The notes under the pieces: model-generated
Seen by the model: only the letters and a program-made list of their open reading frames with translations
Databases searched by the model: none
What the model was told of the DNA's origin: nothing
Shown: in pieces, positions 1 to 12,262 of the stretch
Layout: each line of letters opens with the position of its first letter
Position numbering within the stretch: the stretch's first letter is position 1
Made by a program: the position numbers and the translations under genes
Assembly: GCA_037074705.1 (NCBI GenBank)
Contig: CM073592.1
Coordinates: 50,204,129-50,268,128, forward strand
DNA length: 64,000 nucleotides
Direction of reading: 5' to 3'
DNA from: Zhengitettix transpicula
Taxonomy: Eukaryota; Arthropoda; Insecta; Orthoptera; Tetrigidae

Positions 1-315
1 ACTGACCGAACAAATTCCAGAAAAGAAGAGAGCAGTATTAAAATGGTAAAACAGAACATTACTATATGTTTAGAATGGATTTCAGCTTGTGCGAGTTTCT
101 CACTAGCATGGATAATTTAGAATAATTATTTCAGTTTAATAAATATTGTGACTATTAATTTCAAATATAATAAAGAATGCTTAGTATAGGTAGAGAAATT
201 AAATACTAATACTGATGTAGTCTCATGTCAAATACGTACAGCGACGATATGTTTTACAAAATGCTTTTAGGTATACGAGGATGCAGAAACGACATATAAA
301 TGCAAAAATAAACAG

Positions 316-317
<2 letters not shown>

Positions 318-369
<52 letters not shown>
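318..369. repeat. (TA)n microsatellite
   Basis: An uninterrupted run of about 25 TA dinucleotides in A+T-rich DNA. The rest of 1-740 is A+T-rich sequence in which I see no gene. Confidence 0.95.
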
Positions 370-371
<2 letters not shown>

Positions 372-739
372 TGCTGGAATTCCCAAGCAAATTTGTTAAT
401 TAAAGGCATTGAGTTTAATACCACCGTCGGTAATTTAACCGCGAGTTGCTATTTTAATTGGAAACTCACAATTCATGTGCGAACATCAATAACAATATTT
501 TTTTTTGCATTTCATGTTTATATGCAGCAGCTGAACAAATTTACGGAAATACAAATAATTTAATAAAAAAACAAATCCGTCGTAAATGGTGTTTACATAT
601 TGCCACGGTCGCTTCTCTTTCGTTTTTTTAAATTTAATTTTATTTATAGTCGCATCAACTGCTAAGGTCATTAACGAATTTCTATACTGTTGCATTTCAC
701 TTGGTCGGGGGACTAATTTGTGGGCAGGTTATTAGTATG

Positions 740-830
740 GAAACGCACACACACAACATCAATACCCTTGCCGGGATTGGAACCCGGGACCTTTGATGGT
801 CCCTACACTACAGGGGGTTGGCCCATTTGT
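740..830 (-). repeat. tRNA-derived SINE-like fragment
   Basis: Read on the minus strand, this patch has a tRNA T-arm-like block around 771-791: GGTTCCAATCC, close to the RNA polymerase III B-box consensus GGTTCGANTCC, flanked by complementary CCCGG and CCGGG. Upstream on the same strand is a weak A-box-like GTAGTGTAGGG. After the B box comes a GT-rich tail. Full tRNA cloverleaf pairing is not evident, so a SINE head or decayed tRNA pseudogene is likelier than a functional tRNA. Confidence 0.35.
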
Positions 831-2274
831 TTTAGAAGCTCCTAAAGATGCGGTGAAATTAAATTATGCTATTGCGAAGTTGATTATTATAATCTTAGTT
901 TATAAAGCGAGGAATAACCCAACTCTAAATTGATTATAAGATCGAATGGCTGGAAAATTATATTGAAAAAATTTGACAAATATTTTACAGAAACATGTGA
1001 CTCAACACTGACTAAATTTCATTAGATTTTATGTTTACCAAGACATCGAAATTCCGAATTTATTGAAATAAGTAATGCAAGTGGTTCGCAATGTTCTCAA
1101 TAAATAATATTCGTTTCTCGAGGAGAATTCAAATACTAAAAACAACGAATACTCGAGTAATATTATGTGAGTGTGTGCATGGAAAATTGTTATTTAAAGA
1201 ATATTAAGACAAAATAATTTTAAATAAATTATATACGCATCCTAGTTGACAAATTCCTTGTTCGGTATGAAATCACGTGCGTAATAATTTAATTACATTG
1301 ACGATATTACATTAGTACCCTTCACGGACTTGTTATAATCTAGAATAAACACATCTAGTTTTGTACCAGAATGAACACTTTGCACCCGGTTCTGGTTGGC
1401 TTTCGGCACAATGATTCGTCTGTGGTGGATACTATTATTTTCTTTCTCCTCATTCCTTCAGTTTTATTGCGCTTCGTTTTTATAAAATTCTTAACCGTCA
1501 ACTGGTAATTAAGTTATCATTTTAATTGGTTATAATGGGCGGCATATAGCGGCGAGGGAGACTAAGTAAGGAGTCGGATTAAGAATAGTAGAATAAAGAA
1601 CAATGTAAACCTAGGAGAGCTATTTTTTCCATAAACGCTGACTTTAAATTTCCGACTTTTATTTCTTTATTTTTTTTAGAATATCGCAGGAGTAAAAGAT
1701 AAGGAATCAGGTTTTTATTTTCATTTTTACTTTTATCAAATTTTGTATGGGAATTCAAAATAGACACAACGTTTGTTCACCGCTTCAGAATTGCTAAAAA
1801 TTTTACGGCTCTAAATAACATCCAAAAAAAATTCAAGGAAATTGATCCCACCGTTTTCTTACGACGGGCGAAAGAAAACCAGCCCCGTATTCTTGGCAGA
1901 CTCAATAAACTATAATTTTATTTGTTCAGACACCTGTATAATCATAGGTTTAATAGGGTCATCAAAAATCGTGATTTCAAAATTTATTCTCTCTCGTGGT
2001 AACGTAGTCAAAGGACTGACGTGGATGCTTTAAGTCTAACGAATCAATGATTATGAAGTTTGATTAACTTTTTACTTTTATGTTTTAGATAGTTATAGAC
2101 ACCAAGTAATCATAATAATAGATTATAAATAAAATAATATCAATATATTGAGGGTGAAGCTTGCATATACAAACTATATATCAGTATAGTTTCGTGATGG
2201 ACGTATAATATAATTCTTGTTTATAAAATACAGTATATACATTGTAGTGAATAACATCGGTAAGTGGCCGCCCT
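831..2274. other. A+T-rich stretch, no gene seen
   Basis: Stops are frequent in all frames, and the short open frames here (for example 1579-1767 minus and 1842-2033 plus) are low-complexity and match no family I know. No repeat pair within the window was noticed. Confidence 0.5.
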
Positions 2275-2606
2275 TTAACCGCGAGAAGGAATAAATTAAA
2301 CGGCCACGCGCGTCCGAGAGGCCCCAAGAAGCCGGGGGTACGCGTCCCTTTTTTTGCATCGTTTGGGGCAGCGGAGTAAGAATATATACTCCGAACCCGG
2401 GTGAAAGTGGACAGACGCAGGCAGACATATAGAGAGAGGACTGAAATTGGAGTGAGAGAGGCGCGAGAGGGTGGAAAATTTGGCGAGCGAGAAGCAACAA
2501 AGGTTTTGGAGAGACGTCCATCGCGGATAGGTCGAAGAAGGAGATCGTGTGCTGCTTACTACAAGACCAGTGATCCACTGCAAGTCGGCTGACGCCACAA
2601 GTTAAA
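2275..2606 (+). other. GC- and purine-rich patch; possible promoter and noncoding first exon
   Basis: This ~330-bp patch is clearly richer in G+C and CpG than its surroundings. A TATA-like AATATATACT at 2381-2390 sits inside an imperfect dyad (GGAGTA at 2373-2378, TACTCC at 2387-2392). A purine-rich transcript-like stretch follows and ends at AAA|GTAAGG, a good splice-donor match with the donor GT at 2607-2608. That layout fits the promoter and 5' untranslated exon of a gene whose next exon lies elsewhere. The overlapping short open frames on both strands have no recognisable domain. A fragment of a retroelement LTR would look similar. Confidence 0.25.
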
Positions 2607-5600
2607 GTAAGGATCACCATTTCTGTAAAGTGCCTTCCAAAGTTAAAGATTTTTTACACTTTACGGAAATAGGCTCTGTTCTTGAATAGTTACATTACCC
2701 TGATAGAGAAGGAGGATTTTATAACCAAGCCGGAGCTAATGATAATTTTTTTTGCAGACTATATGTATATCTGCTGGCGCCAAATAAATTTTTTAAATGT
2801 ATTTTTATAAATATGTAATAAAGTATATATAGTAATAAAGTCAAATCATTACAATATATATTTAAACAATTATTACAAAATACTCTGGATTATTAGACCA
2901 CGGACGGGAAGGAATTTAAGTATTTTAATGAAGCCAAGGAATGTAATTGATCAACCTTGATGATTAACGCAAAAAAGATTCCACGAGATAGAACATTAAA
3001 TTAGTTATTCAAATTTGATTTTGTTCTTTAACATTGTCTTTCCCCATCAACCATAAGAAACATTTGTCATCGTAATTGAGTGATGAAATCTCCCAAGACT
3101 TGGTGACATCAAAATTAATAATTATTGAAAAACTAATAGACGGTCTTCTTCAAAATACAAAAATTCTTCAACAATCAGCTTTATCTGTAAATTTCATTGA
3201 AATAGTTGTTGTTTTTTGAATTACATCCAGAATCCTGGATGAAATCGAGAGGAATGTGGCAGTTATGTCAAATCCCTTCAGTTTCGAGACAGTTTTAATC
3301 AGGGGAAATTATGAAGGAAATCGTAACCACGTGAATCTACATTGGTTTTTGAATGGCAGAGATACTACCCTAACTTTTCAAAAATCCTGATTGGGAGATT
3401 GTACGTGATACACCTCAGTGTAGAGAATTGTCCAACAGTTACATTTACAAAATTAGTTACTAATATTATGGTAATAGTAAAGACAGTAACAGTAGGCCAG
3501 TGTTTAATGTATGTTGTTTACTGGCAGCCTGGGTAAAACCCGGGATGAGTATCTCAGTAGTAGAAAACAGCCAGGAGTCATCCATCACCACCTTTAAATA
3601 AAGCATTAAGCTACAAAACAAATGTGTGTAGCCTTGTAAAGTTGAGAGTCACTTGTGCCGTTTTCGTCCACGTCCTTGGGAAAACCTCGTGGGTCAACAC
3701 TGGGACCGGGGCGCTCCAGAGAGCAATTGCCAACGGTTAGGCAATGAAATAATAATGGCTGCTCTTCAAGGTGAAGCGACCTTAGCACTGACGCACGGCT
3801 TCCTGGAAGACCGCGTTCGAAGGGCATTGCTTTGTCTCGCAGTCGCCATTTAGGTCACTGCACTCCAAGGACGAGGTCGCCGGAACAGCATCGCTCCAAT
3901 AAATTCAGATCCCGCGCATTCTTGTCCGAGGACCTGAGCTGGTCCCGAGCGTTGGCATGCGGTCAGGAAGCGGAACTGCGGGACAATACTCAAGGTCAAG
4001 TGGCTTTGTTTTGTAACACAAAAATGTCCTTCTTCAGAGTTACAGCGTGTAAGATCTCACAAAATCTTACTGTGTTTCTGAGGATCGGCGAGATGTACCC
4101 ACCAGTGGCGTGCACCACGAATATATCAGCTGAGGGATTACACATTAAGTTTCATCCTAATCAATTCAACGCTACTGGTTTAGCGTTTGTTTTGTAATGG
4201 GAAATGGAACAGAGAGAATTAAAATTTTCTTAGCTCATGGTTATATTATTTATTAACAGTATAATACACGTGATCATAGGCTGGAAACAAGCTCACATCC
4301 AATCAGAAAGTGTTCTGGAATTTTAGGATGAATCTATCCCATTCAGTCAAGGAGGAAAACTGAGCGGCAATGTCCGGAGGCATTTATTGAAAATATCATT
4401 CCAAGAATACGGCTGGTATTTATTTAAAAAGGTGAAGAAGAAGCAAATATTGGCAGGCGAGAGGAATGAAAGTTATTTTAATCAGAAGCAAGCTGAAAAT
4501 AGCCAGAATGACGGAAATGCTCGATTATTGACATCAGAATTTAGGACGGAAAAATAAGAGTAATTAGACAAGATCGACACGTCGGAATTTCAAAGCACCT
4601 GTTACCGAATTAAACCTCCCAAGATCTCTATTACGGAGAAGATTCGGAAACTTCCGTATCTTTGACGAAAATGGCTACAAAATGTTTTGTAGAAACTACG
4701 TAAAAAAATGAAACTGCTCTTATCTGGTTTTATATGAACTTGAAAAGATCTCAAATTTCTCAGGCAAAAGGAAAATGTGTAATTATTAGCTTCTTCTTCA
4801 TTACTTTGAATGGGAAATTGCTTTATTAAGCGCGGAAAACGAAACATCACAACTGATGCTTTATTACGATAATAAATTTGGTGAGATGAAATATTTTTTC
4901 CTTACATAACGTCAACTTCAACAAAAAACCATTGACATTCTAAAATTTCATTACTTTCACTAAAAAGTAAATTATTTATTTCCGGTTATTTATTACAGGA
5001 AAGGTAAAATTTATAAAAACTATCTTTGTAACAAATTGACCTTTAAAGTAATGAAAAAGGGGAAACTAAATAGAATTTCAGGTATTAAGAAAGTTTAAAT
5101 AAAAGCAAAGAAAACAAATAATTATTATTCTGGATGGTAATTAAATGGAATACTGTGACTTTACAATGAACAATATTTCAATTATGGAACACACAAGCGG
5201 GAATGAAACGAACAATTCATCTCATTTCATTTGTAAGAGGCAAAATATTGGTTTCAACATCCGGCACGAAATACGTTCAAAATAAAAGAGTTGTTTCCCC
5301 GGTTTATCTTAGAGAAATTATTTTTCGCTGATAAAATTTTTGGTAAGTACGAAAAGTAATCTGGTAATGGGTAATGAGTAAATAATGACAAAATGGTCCG
5401 TTCCTTGATATTAGTAGCGACATCGTCCCGTTCACGTAGAAATTTAGCAGATTTAGGTTTCCATCCTGCAAAAGATACTTTTATGCGCAATAAAACCTCG
5501 CGTCTCACGGGACTGCCGGCTTAATCATATTTCCGGAAGAAGGCGCAGAATTCGCTTCGGAGAACGTCATAAAAGTATCGGACATACGTTCGTCGAATTT

Positions 5601-6839
5601 TCGAAGCCGAGATGTCGAATTATTTCCCGGGAGTCTTCGGAAGACCACTCTTGTAGAAGGAATCATTTCTTAAGAGTTATTCTATCGCGAGATTTGTCCA
5701 ATTTTACGGTCTAGTAATCATTGATTAAATCTGCTGGTGTGCTGAGCTTACTCTTGCCAAAACGACACTCAAATTATTGAGCAAACTGTTTCGTCCGCGG
5801 GGCACACGGTATAAAATTTTATTTCTGAGCCTCTATTTAAAATCAAATCAGTCCGTTTCCAGAGAAAAAAAACTGAATCTTTTAGATTTAGAGACCCGCT
5901 GACTGCCCCAGTACTAACTCTATAAGAACTCTCTGAGTAACTCTCAGTACTGACTTTCCGATTACATTCTAACTCCGTGATGTGGGCCTCTTTTATCCTC
6001 GACCCCTCTGTAACAAAGATGTTACCTTTTCACTACACTCCGATGATATTAATTTCGGAATGCTATCTCAGTTTCCGAGTTTCAAGTGTTGGTTCCGCAT
6101 GACTGTCCATAGGCGATTTGTTCGTTACAACTATGTTTTCAGGGGAAACGCCAAAAATTACGATACCTATTCTCTCTTTAAATAGATAAAACTTTCCTAA
6201 AATTAAGATAAACGAGAATTCCAGTGGTTTCTGTACGGTAACAGTCCTGTCAAGGTGCAGTTTGATGCTAATAAGAAAATAATACTGTAAAGCTCGTAAA
6301 CAAATTATAAAATTGTAAGGATATTACAAACGGTCCCATTATGAACGTAGATTTTAATACAAATAATATTATTAATGTACCCTAATCAGCTGGCACTTCC
6401 CACACGGTAACCACCGACAAATCTGAGAATGTACAGTTAAATTTATATTTATTTTTAAATTGAATGGAAATTTCAATAAACGATTTTATATTATTGTAAT
6501 TAATTGTGATATCGTATAATCCAATAAGTGCCTGTATATTTTATTAAATCAACTCACATTTATTATTATAGTGTTTCGTCAGTAGCAATAAGAAGCGATT
6601 GTACAGTGGAGAACGCTTTAACGAACAAATTTCAATTGATTCTAGAAATACAAAAATCAGTTTTCACCCTCCATAATACGACGTTTACCGTAGAAATTTT
6701 TATTGACGGTAAGTTATCAACTAAATTATATATAATTATACATATATATAATATATATTGTATGATTGAGTTACATATTAAATTTTAGAATTGAACATTC
6801 ATTGATTTTGTGAAAAATAAAGAAGTAAAGAAGCCAAAA
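2607..6839. other. A+T-rich stretch with a more complex island, no gene recognised
   Basis: The segment 3540-4200 is more balanced in composition and has short open frames on both strands (for example 3653-3853, 3832-4197 and 3606-3827). None shows a domain, signal peptide or convincing splice structure. Segment 5470-5830 is also more complex but uninformative. The rest is A+T-rich and single-copy within the window as far as I can see. Confidence 0.45.
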
Positions 6840-7078
6840 ACAGAAAAATTATAATTTAATTAATTTAACACCATGTTTTGGTCCTAATATAGACCCTCAT
6901 CAAATTTTATAAATAAAGATATTAAATAATAGATATAAATGTACAAAGATATTAGATCATAGTTAAAATCGTAATATATTTGTACATTTATATATAGAAT
7001 TTAATTAATTTATTTATAAACCTGGATGACACTATATAAGGACCGAAACGTAATAAAATAGTTAAATTTTAATTTTTT
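6840..7078. mobile_element. Foldback (palindromic) element with hammerhead-like motif
   Basis: The two ends are imperfect inverted copies. The left arm (about 6840-6920) carries, on the minus strand, TGATGA, a GGTCT/AGGACC-like hairpin, then AAAACATGG. The right arm (about 7000-7078) carries, on the plus strand, the partner copy with GGACCGAAACGT at 7041-7052. The central part also contains inverted blocks (ATAAATGTACAAA and TTTGTACATTTAT), so the whole ~240 bp is roughly palindromic. There is no coding capacity. It belongs to the same motif class as the elements near 24.0, 25.1, 36.3 and 36.8 kb. Confidence 0.6.
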
Positions 7079-7144
7079 GTTTGTTTTTTGTCTCCTTAGT
7101 AACTTAAATTATATTGACGGAAATAATTATTATACCCTATGTGA

Positions 7145-7325
7145 TTTATTTGTTTATTATGATAGGTTTCGACTATATTCACCATTATAAGTCCCATTGG
7201 TGTTGTTAATTTTGCATCGGCCACAGAAAAAAAACACCTTTAATAGTCGTAAAATGAACACTTTGATAATGGTGCATTAACTCGAAAGCTATCATAAAAA
7301 ATAAAATAAATTTCATGGAGACTGT
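7145..7325. mobile_element. Small foldback element with GAAAGC/GAAACC motifs
   Basis: Inverted blocks of about 35-40 bp face each other. The left block has TATGATAGGTTTCGACTATA followed by CACCATTAT. The right block reads, in reverse complement, TATGATAGCTTTCGAGTTAA followed by CACCATTAT. They are separated by about 50 bp. The arrangement resembles the preceding foldback but with a different hairpin. No open frame. Probably non-autonomous mobile DNA. Confidence 0.5.
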
Positions 7326-9344
7326 TACAGGTAGATAAATAATATTATATAAAGAAGTACTTACAATATTACGAGGTTAAATTATTTTTAAAATTAAAAG
7401 AATTACGATTCCCAAAAAAGGGGAAACCGTACGTTATTTGTACCGGACGCTCTATTTGAACACCAATTGAGTTCATAATAGTTTTTTTTTTGTTAATGTC
7501 CTTAACATTCCATAACCAAATCCGTACAATCCGATAATTTCAACCACATGGTCTGCTGACCAGATGTCGCCGAACACGTTCCTAATCGGGCCTGCCAGTT
7601 TTTCCACGTCCGATAACCGTGATAAGTTACTTTGATCGACACTACAAGGCGCCGTTGTTCGACCTTGCCATGCGATCAGGAAAATAGGTTATTGGACACT
7701 CGTCCTGGCTTCTTGGTCCTCGAGATGTCTCCAATAACTGATGGACTTTCACCAGGGATCCAATTGACCTCTATTAAGAGCTCGCTTGATTGGAATTGCA
7801 TTTGGAGCTTTTCTAGTTAACGAACTTCGGGCCCAACTCCGGCAGAGTTAGAGGTAGGGACTCGGTGCTTCGTTTATGAAAATATGTTTATGGAACTTTT
7901 AATTGGCCCTCATAGCAGTGTTTTGTGGCTTAATTATAACTCCGTTCAAAGCTATTCATTTAAAATAATAAAAAGATTAATGGTAAACACGGAAATATTT
8001 CCATTTAATATTTCCGTTAACGTAATAACACACTTGACTTTTTATTGTTATTAAATATATTTCACGTGAAAAAAGTTAACATTGTGGTTTGACTTGAGCA
8101 TTCAAACATGTCTGCCTACGAGCTTCCTTAAACCATGACGTTATAGGAACGATTTTACAACCTTAATTTGGAAATTAAAATCAGCACTTGTTGGATATTT
8201 ATGATAAATATGAACAAGGGATCATTCAAGTGGGGAAACTGTGACAAAAGAATACTTGATACACTCCTATTAATGGGAGGATATATTTTGTTGGTATCTC
8301 GAAACGTAGTCAAATCAATAAATAGAATCAAATTTGTGCTGCGTGTTGCATTTAGAAAGGGCAGCTCAATATTTGTGACAACGAAAGTAAGTATACATAA
8401 AATTACAAATTTAATATTTTTGACTTCCAATAGACAAGGAAATTTAATTTTCAGACCATGTTTATTAATAATTTGAATGTAATTTGTCATTAAGAACTCA
8501 TTATGCAATTCCGAACGAGTTTAAGATTTAATCTTTCTATCAGGAATACTATTATCTGATTAATATTATTAAAGAACAATATATGGAAACAATTAATTTA
8601 ACAAACCTTCAGTTAATCATTCATTAATTTTTTAAGTCTAACTGACCGTAATCTTATTTATTACATTTTATAGGTTTATTAAAATATACATTACTTAAAT
8701 TATTCGTTCTCATTTTGAATATTGTATTAAATTTATCACACATTCAAATTAATATTCTATTTAATATTTCTAAACGTGAGATGTAAATTTAGTTCTTATA
8801 TACATACAGCTATTATAATTTTTTCTTTGTGTAAAATAATTAAATTCACATATTAACACGAATATTAACTTGAATTTGTAATAATTTAAATGATAAGTTC
8901 ATTCAGAACAAATTTATTTCGATATTTTATAATTGAATTTTAGGTTATTGCTGTAAATTGTAACCGTATAATAAGAATAGTGTGATTAATTAACGGAAAG
9001 CTGCTTTAAAAAATAATTCTGTAAAGAAAGAATTAGTTTATTCATGATGAGGAGTTTTAATAAAGAAATTGTATTATTAAATTATTCATCATGATTTAAA
9101 CTCTAACATCAAATTATAATAACGAAACATTAAGGTTTATGTTCAGTAATCTTCATATTTTGACTTATTTAAGTCGAATAAGACAAATTACGAAAACTCA
9201 TTCTACATAATGAAAATAAAAACGTTTTACTTATGTTGACTGATTAAATAAATGATTTAGAGTAAATAAATCAATTAACTTATTCATGAAATAATTTAAT
9301 GACAGATGAGAAAAAAAACAATAACCCTTAGAACTTCGTACATT
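7326..9344. other. A+T-rich stretch, no gene seen
   Basis: A somewhat more complex segment (7540-7870) has no recognisable coding content. The overlapping open frames at 8155-8508 minus and 8168-8476 plus are a sense/antisense pair without conserved motifs, so I do not call either a gene. The remainder is A+T-rich and unremarkable. Confidence 0.5.
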
Positions 9345-9585
9345 AAATTAAAGCTTTCGCCTACAACATTCCATTGTCAACTGTAATATAAATTTAAGCT
9401 TTAAACTATTTAAAAATGGGATGATTACCTTGAAAGAAGAAGTTTATTGAACACATATTCATGTACGTTTCCGTGCGGCTTGATTAATTGAGCTATTGTT
9501 AATTGTGTTGTTCAAATAATTAGGAAAATGTTTAATTTAAATTGGAACATTGTAGGCGAAAGCTGATAAAATAAATTTAATTTAG
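9345..9585. repeat. Inverted repeat pair (foldback-like)
   Basis: AGCTTTCGCCTACAACATTC at 9350-9370 is matched in inverted orientation by GAACATTGTAGGCGAAAGCT near 9545-9565, with A+T-rich flanks that also match. The GGCGAAAGC core resembles the GAAAC/GAAAGC motif of the other foldback elements in the window. No coding capacity. Confidence 0.5.
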
Positions 9586-10159
9586 GAAGTTCTAAGAATT
9601 ATTTTTCTGTCATTATTATTAGTAAATTAATGTAAATCAATCTGAATAAAATTCAGATATTAAAATATTTAAACAAAAATAAATTCATTTAAAATTCTAA
9701 ACCCAAAAATACATGAATCTAAATATTATAAATAACCTCTTAATAAATTCAATTAAAGAGTTATTTCAAGATACGAATTTCTTTGTAAACTAGGCCGTTA
9801 GTTGTTGAAGTGTTTTATTTTTTCGATGGAGTAAATATCACTCACTTGGAGTATAAACTGAATTTCAAAGCACCTCAAGGGAACGGAGCCTTTGAATTGT
9901 CTCGCATTGCAATTAGGCGGCAGAATAAACGTAGCTCACATAAAAATCCACGCAGGATGTGGGACTTTCTAGCGACAAGTGGGTGATTTGCATTTTAATT
10001 AACAGCATGAGCCACTCCAAATATGCACCGCTTATGTGGTAGGTTTTTGCTGGAGCCTTATCAGAAACGCAGCCTGAATATGTATTTGTCAGCAAAGTTG
10101 GTTCCGCAGGCAATTAAATTGGTACACGTTACGTTTTACTTGAAAAATAATATTTACAA
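9586..10159. other. A+T-rich stretch, no gene seen
   Basis: Short open frames (for example 9913-10113 minus) carry no recognisable domain. Confidence 0.45.
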
Positions 10160-10262
10160 ATTAGGATTCAAAAATCCGGGAATCGAACCCACGAACACTA
10201 CTTTTTACGCCATCGTTCTAACATCTGGGTTATCCTAGACCACTCCTGGTCCCATGTCAGAT
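10160..10262 (-). repeat. tRNA-derived SINE head or tRNA pseudogene
   Basis: On the minus strand an A-box-like TGGTCTAGGATAAC (near 10241) is followed about 45-50 bases later by a perfect B box, GGTTCGATTCC, whose T-arm-like flanks are complementary (GTGGG before, CCCGG after). The spacing suits an RNA polymerase III internal promoter. Acceptor-stem pairing is not obvious and an A+T-rich tail follows, which favours a tRNA-derived SINE over a working tRNA. It does not closely match the fragment near 780. Confidence 0.45.
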
Positions 10263-11794
10263 TTCAATATCAGTTGCATAGACCTCAACAAACGTTCATC
10301 TACAATTTACTGAATATCATTCATCATGTTATAATTCTAGGACTTCAATGTTGACTGGACAATGTGTGTAAATTAATTCAAGAACAGAAGCCGAGCTTGA
10401 TTGAAATTACATTAACTTCTTCCTGTGTTAAAATAAGTTCACATTTGATGATTAGTAAAATGATAAAGTTTAATCATTATTATTATTATAAATAAAATTT
10501 TCGTTTGTGGCATTAGCATTATTATAACAAGCTTTTAAATTTAATCGTGTTTAAAGAATTAATTAATAATTTATGAGTTATTCTTTTGTAAATCACTGGA
10601 GTTAATTTAATTTCTATTTACCTGGCAATTTTATTACAAATTCATTAATTTATCTGGAACGGTAATTCGCATTGATGAAACGATTCGCAATTAATTAGTA
10701 ACTTTTAAAGGTTTGTGGAATATAATTTGTTTTCATTGTAAATGGAATTTAAATATGCATTCTCATTTTTTTAAACTATTCTCTAATCTGACACTTACAT
10801 AACATTTTAATATATATTTTTTTATGATGAAACCAATTTATTTCGCTGCCAATCTTCCATTTATGGAATATACGTTTAAAAAATTATTAATTAATACGGA
10901 CCGTTGAAAGTTTTAAACGTAAAACTCTCGTTTAATTCATCCAGATTGTTCTGGAGTGTCGTAAATACAACCAAAGGAAATAAAAAACTGAATAATGTTT
11001 ATTAAAAGGATATCGTGAAAATTAAATTAAAAACAAATTAGTTGCGTTTATATTTATTTTTTATTTGTGAGTTTGTGTTTCTTGTGAATATTGTTTAATA
11101 ACTTGTGATACGTCAGATTCACTACCGAATATTTCGGGATATTTACTCCACCAAATATATAAATCATGATATTACACTTTCAACACCAAAAATATCGATA
11201 TATTTCAGACTGTTGCAAAATATAACAATACTATTAATTTATTCACAATCACAATGCGAATTCCCCTAAGATTCTTTAAGTGCAATTTACTGTTATATTT
11301 TGTGAGGCAAAGCTATATTATATATAAGTTATCCAACTTGTTTGTTTATATTTAATATTACTTTTTATGGTGCAAAATATTTAATTAATTCCATACCACA
11401 ATAAACTATGTACATAATATATTTTAAAATGACCACAGAAAACAAATATGGAATATGGAACAATATACAAAAGATTATCATTGGCGAAACTGTCCTAATT
11501 TTTCCCATTAATATACACACTTTATTAGAAGGAAACTAAAACTATTTATTTCCATTCCTTAGTCTTTGTTTCGTGTTCACGTTTTCTTCTGGTGTCACCT
11601 ACTTATTTATCCTTTTTTCCCCTTTTTTATCCGTACAGTAAATTTTCCGTCAATTGGCCGCTTACAGTTTCGAAAGTTCTACTCTTGAACATTGTTCGCC
11701 TACCTGCCACCTCCCCTTCTGCTAATATGAAACACAGATCGGCTTATATCTAACTCTGTAACTCTAGGACGTAATTCCTCTTAACACCTGCTCT
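10263..11794. other. A+T-rich stretch, no gene seen
   Basis: Very A+T-rich with no open frame worth calling. Composition becomes more balanced from about 11,550 as the next repeat begins. Confidence 0.5.
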
Positions 11795-12262
11795 GGTCTT
11801 CCCGTACTATTTTGGTTGAAACCGGACCGCTTTTCTGATCGTCTGTACCCCAGAGGGGGCGGGTAACGCACCTAAACACTCAATGGAACCATAAGTTCCA
11901 TAATGTCTCCCATCATTTTCGGAAGTTTTAATATAACTGTAGGAACCACGTAATTCATCGTATTCTGTTGTTGTTGTTTTTTTAAAAAAATTGAAAATCG
12001 AATATATACATATATATAAGCTACCCGAGAGGGGCGTATAAAACCACCTAATCCTTCAATGGATCTATAAGTTTTCCGAAGTTTGAAAATAATTAGACTA
12101 CACGTAATTAATCACGCTCTGGTCTTCCTATACGTCTTTGATGAAAAGCGGCCACGTTTCTGATCGTCTGTACCCCAGAGGGGCAGCTAAAGGCGCCTAA
12201 CCTCGTAATGCTTCCATAATGTCTGTCACCTATTTCCGGGAAGTTTGAATGTACGCGATGTG
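11795..12262. repeat. Degenerate tandem repeat, about three copies
   Basis: Three related blocks follow one another. The first (11,795-11,960) and third (12,118-12,262) both read CTGGTCTTCC..., then TTTCTGATCGTCTGTACCCC followed by AGAGGGG, then a 'cataatgtct' block and an 'ggaagttt' block. The second (about 12,018-12,110) keeps the CGAGAGGGGCG and 'cttcaatggatctataag' parts. The copies differ by substitutions and length, so this is an old local duplication or a tandemly arranged element of unknown type. Confidence 0.6.

Noticed and set aside
2174..2620. 148-codon minus-strand open frame and its overlapping 100-codon frame
   Set aside because: Low-complexity translation of a purine/pyrimidine-biased patch, open in several frames at once, with no domain.
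8155..8508. Overlapping 117- and 102-codon frames on opposite strands
   Set aside because: Mutually antisense, A+T-rich, hydrophobic-looking by composition, no conserved motif.
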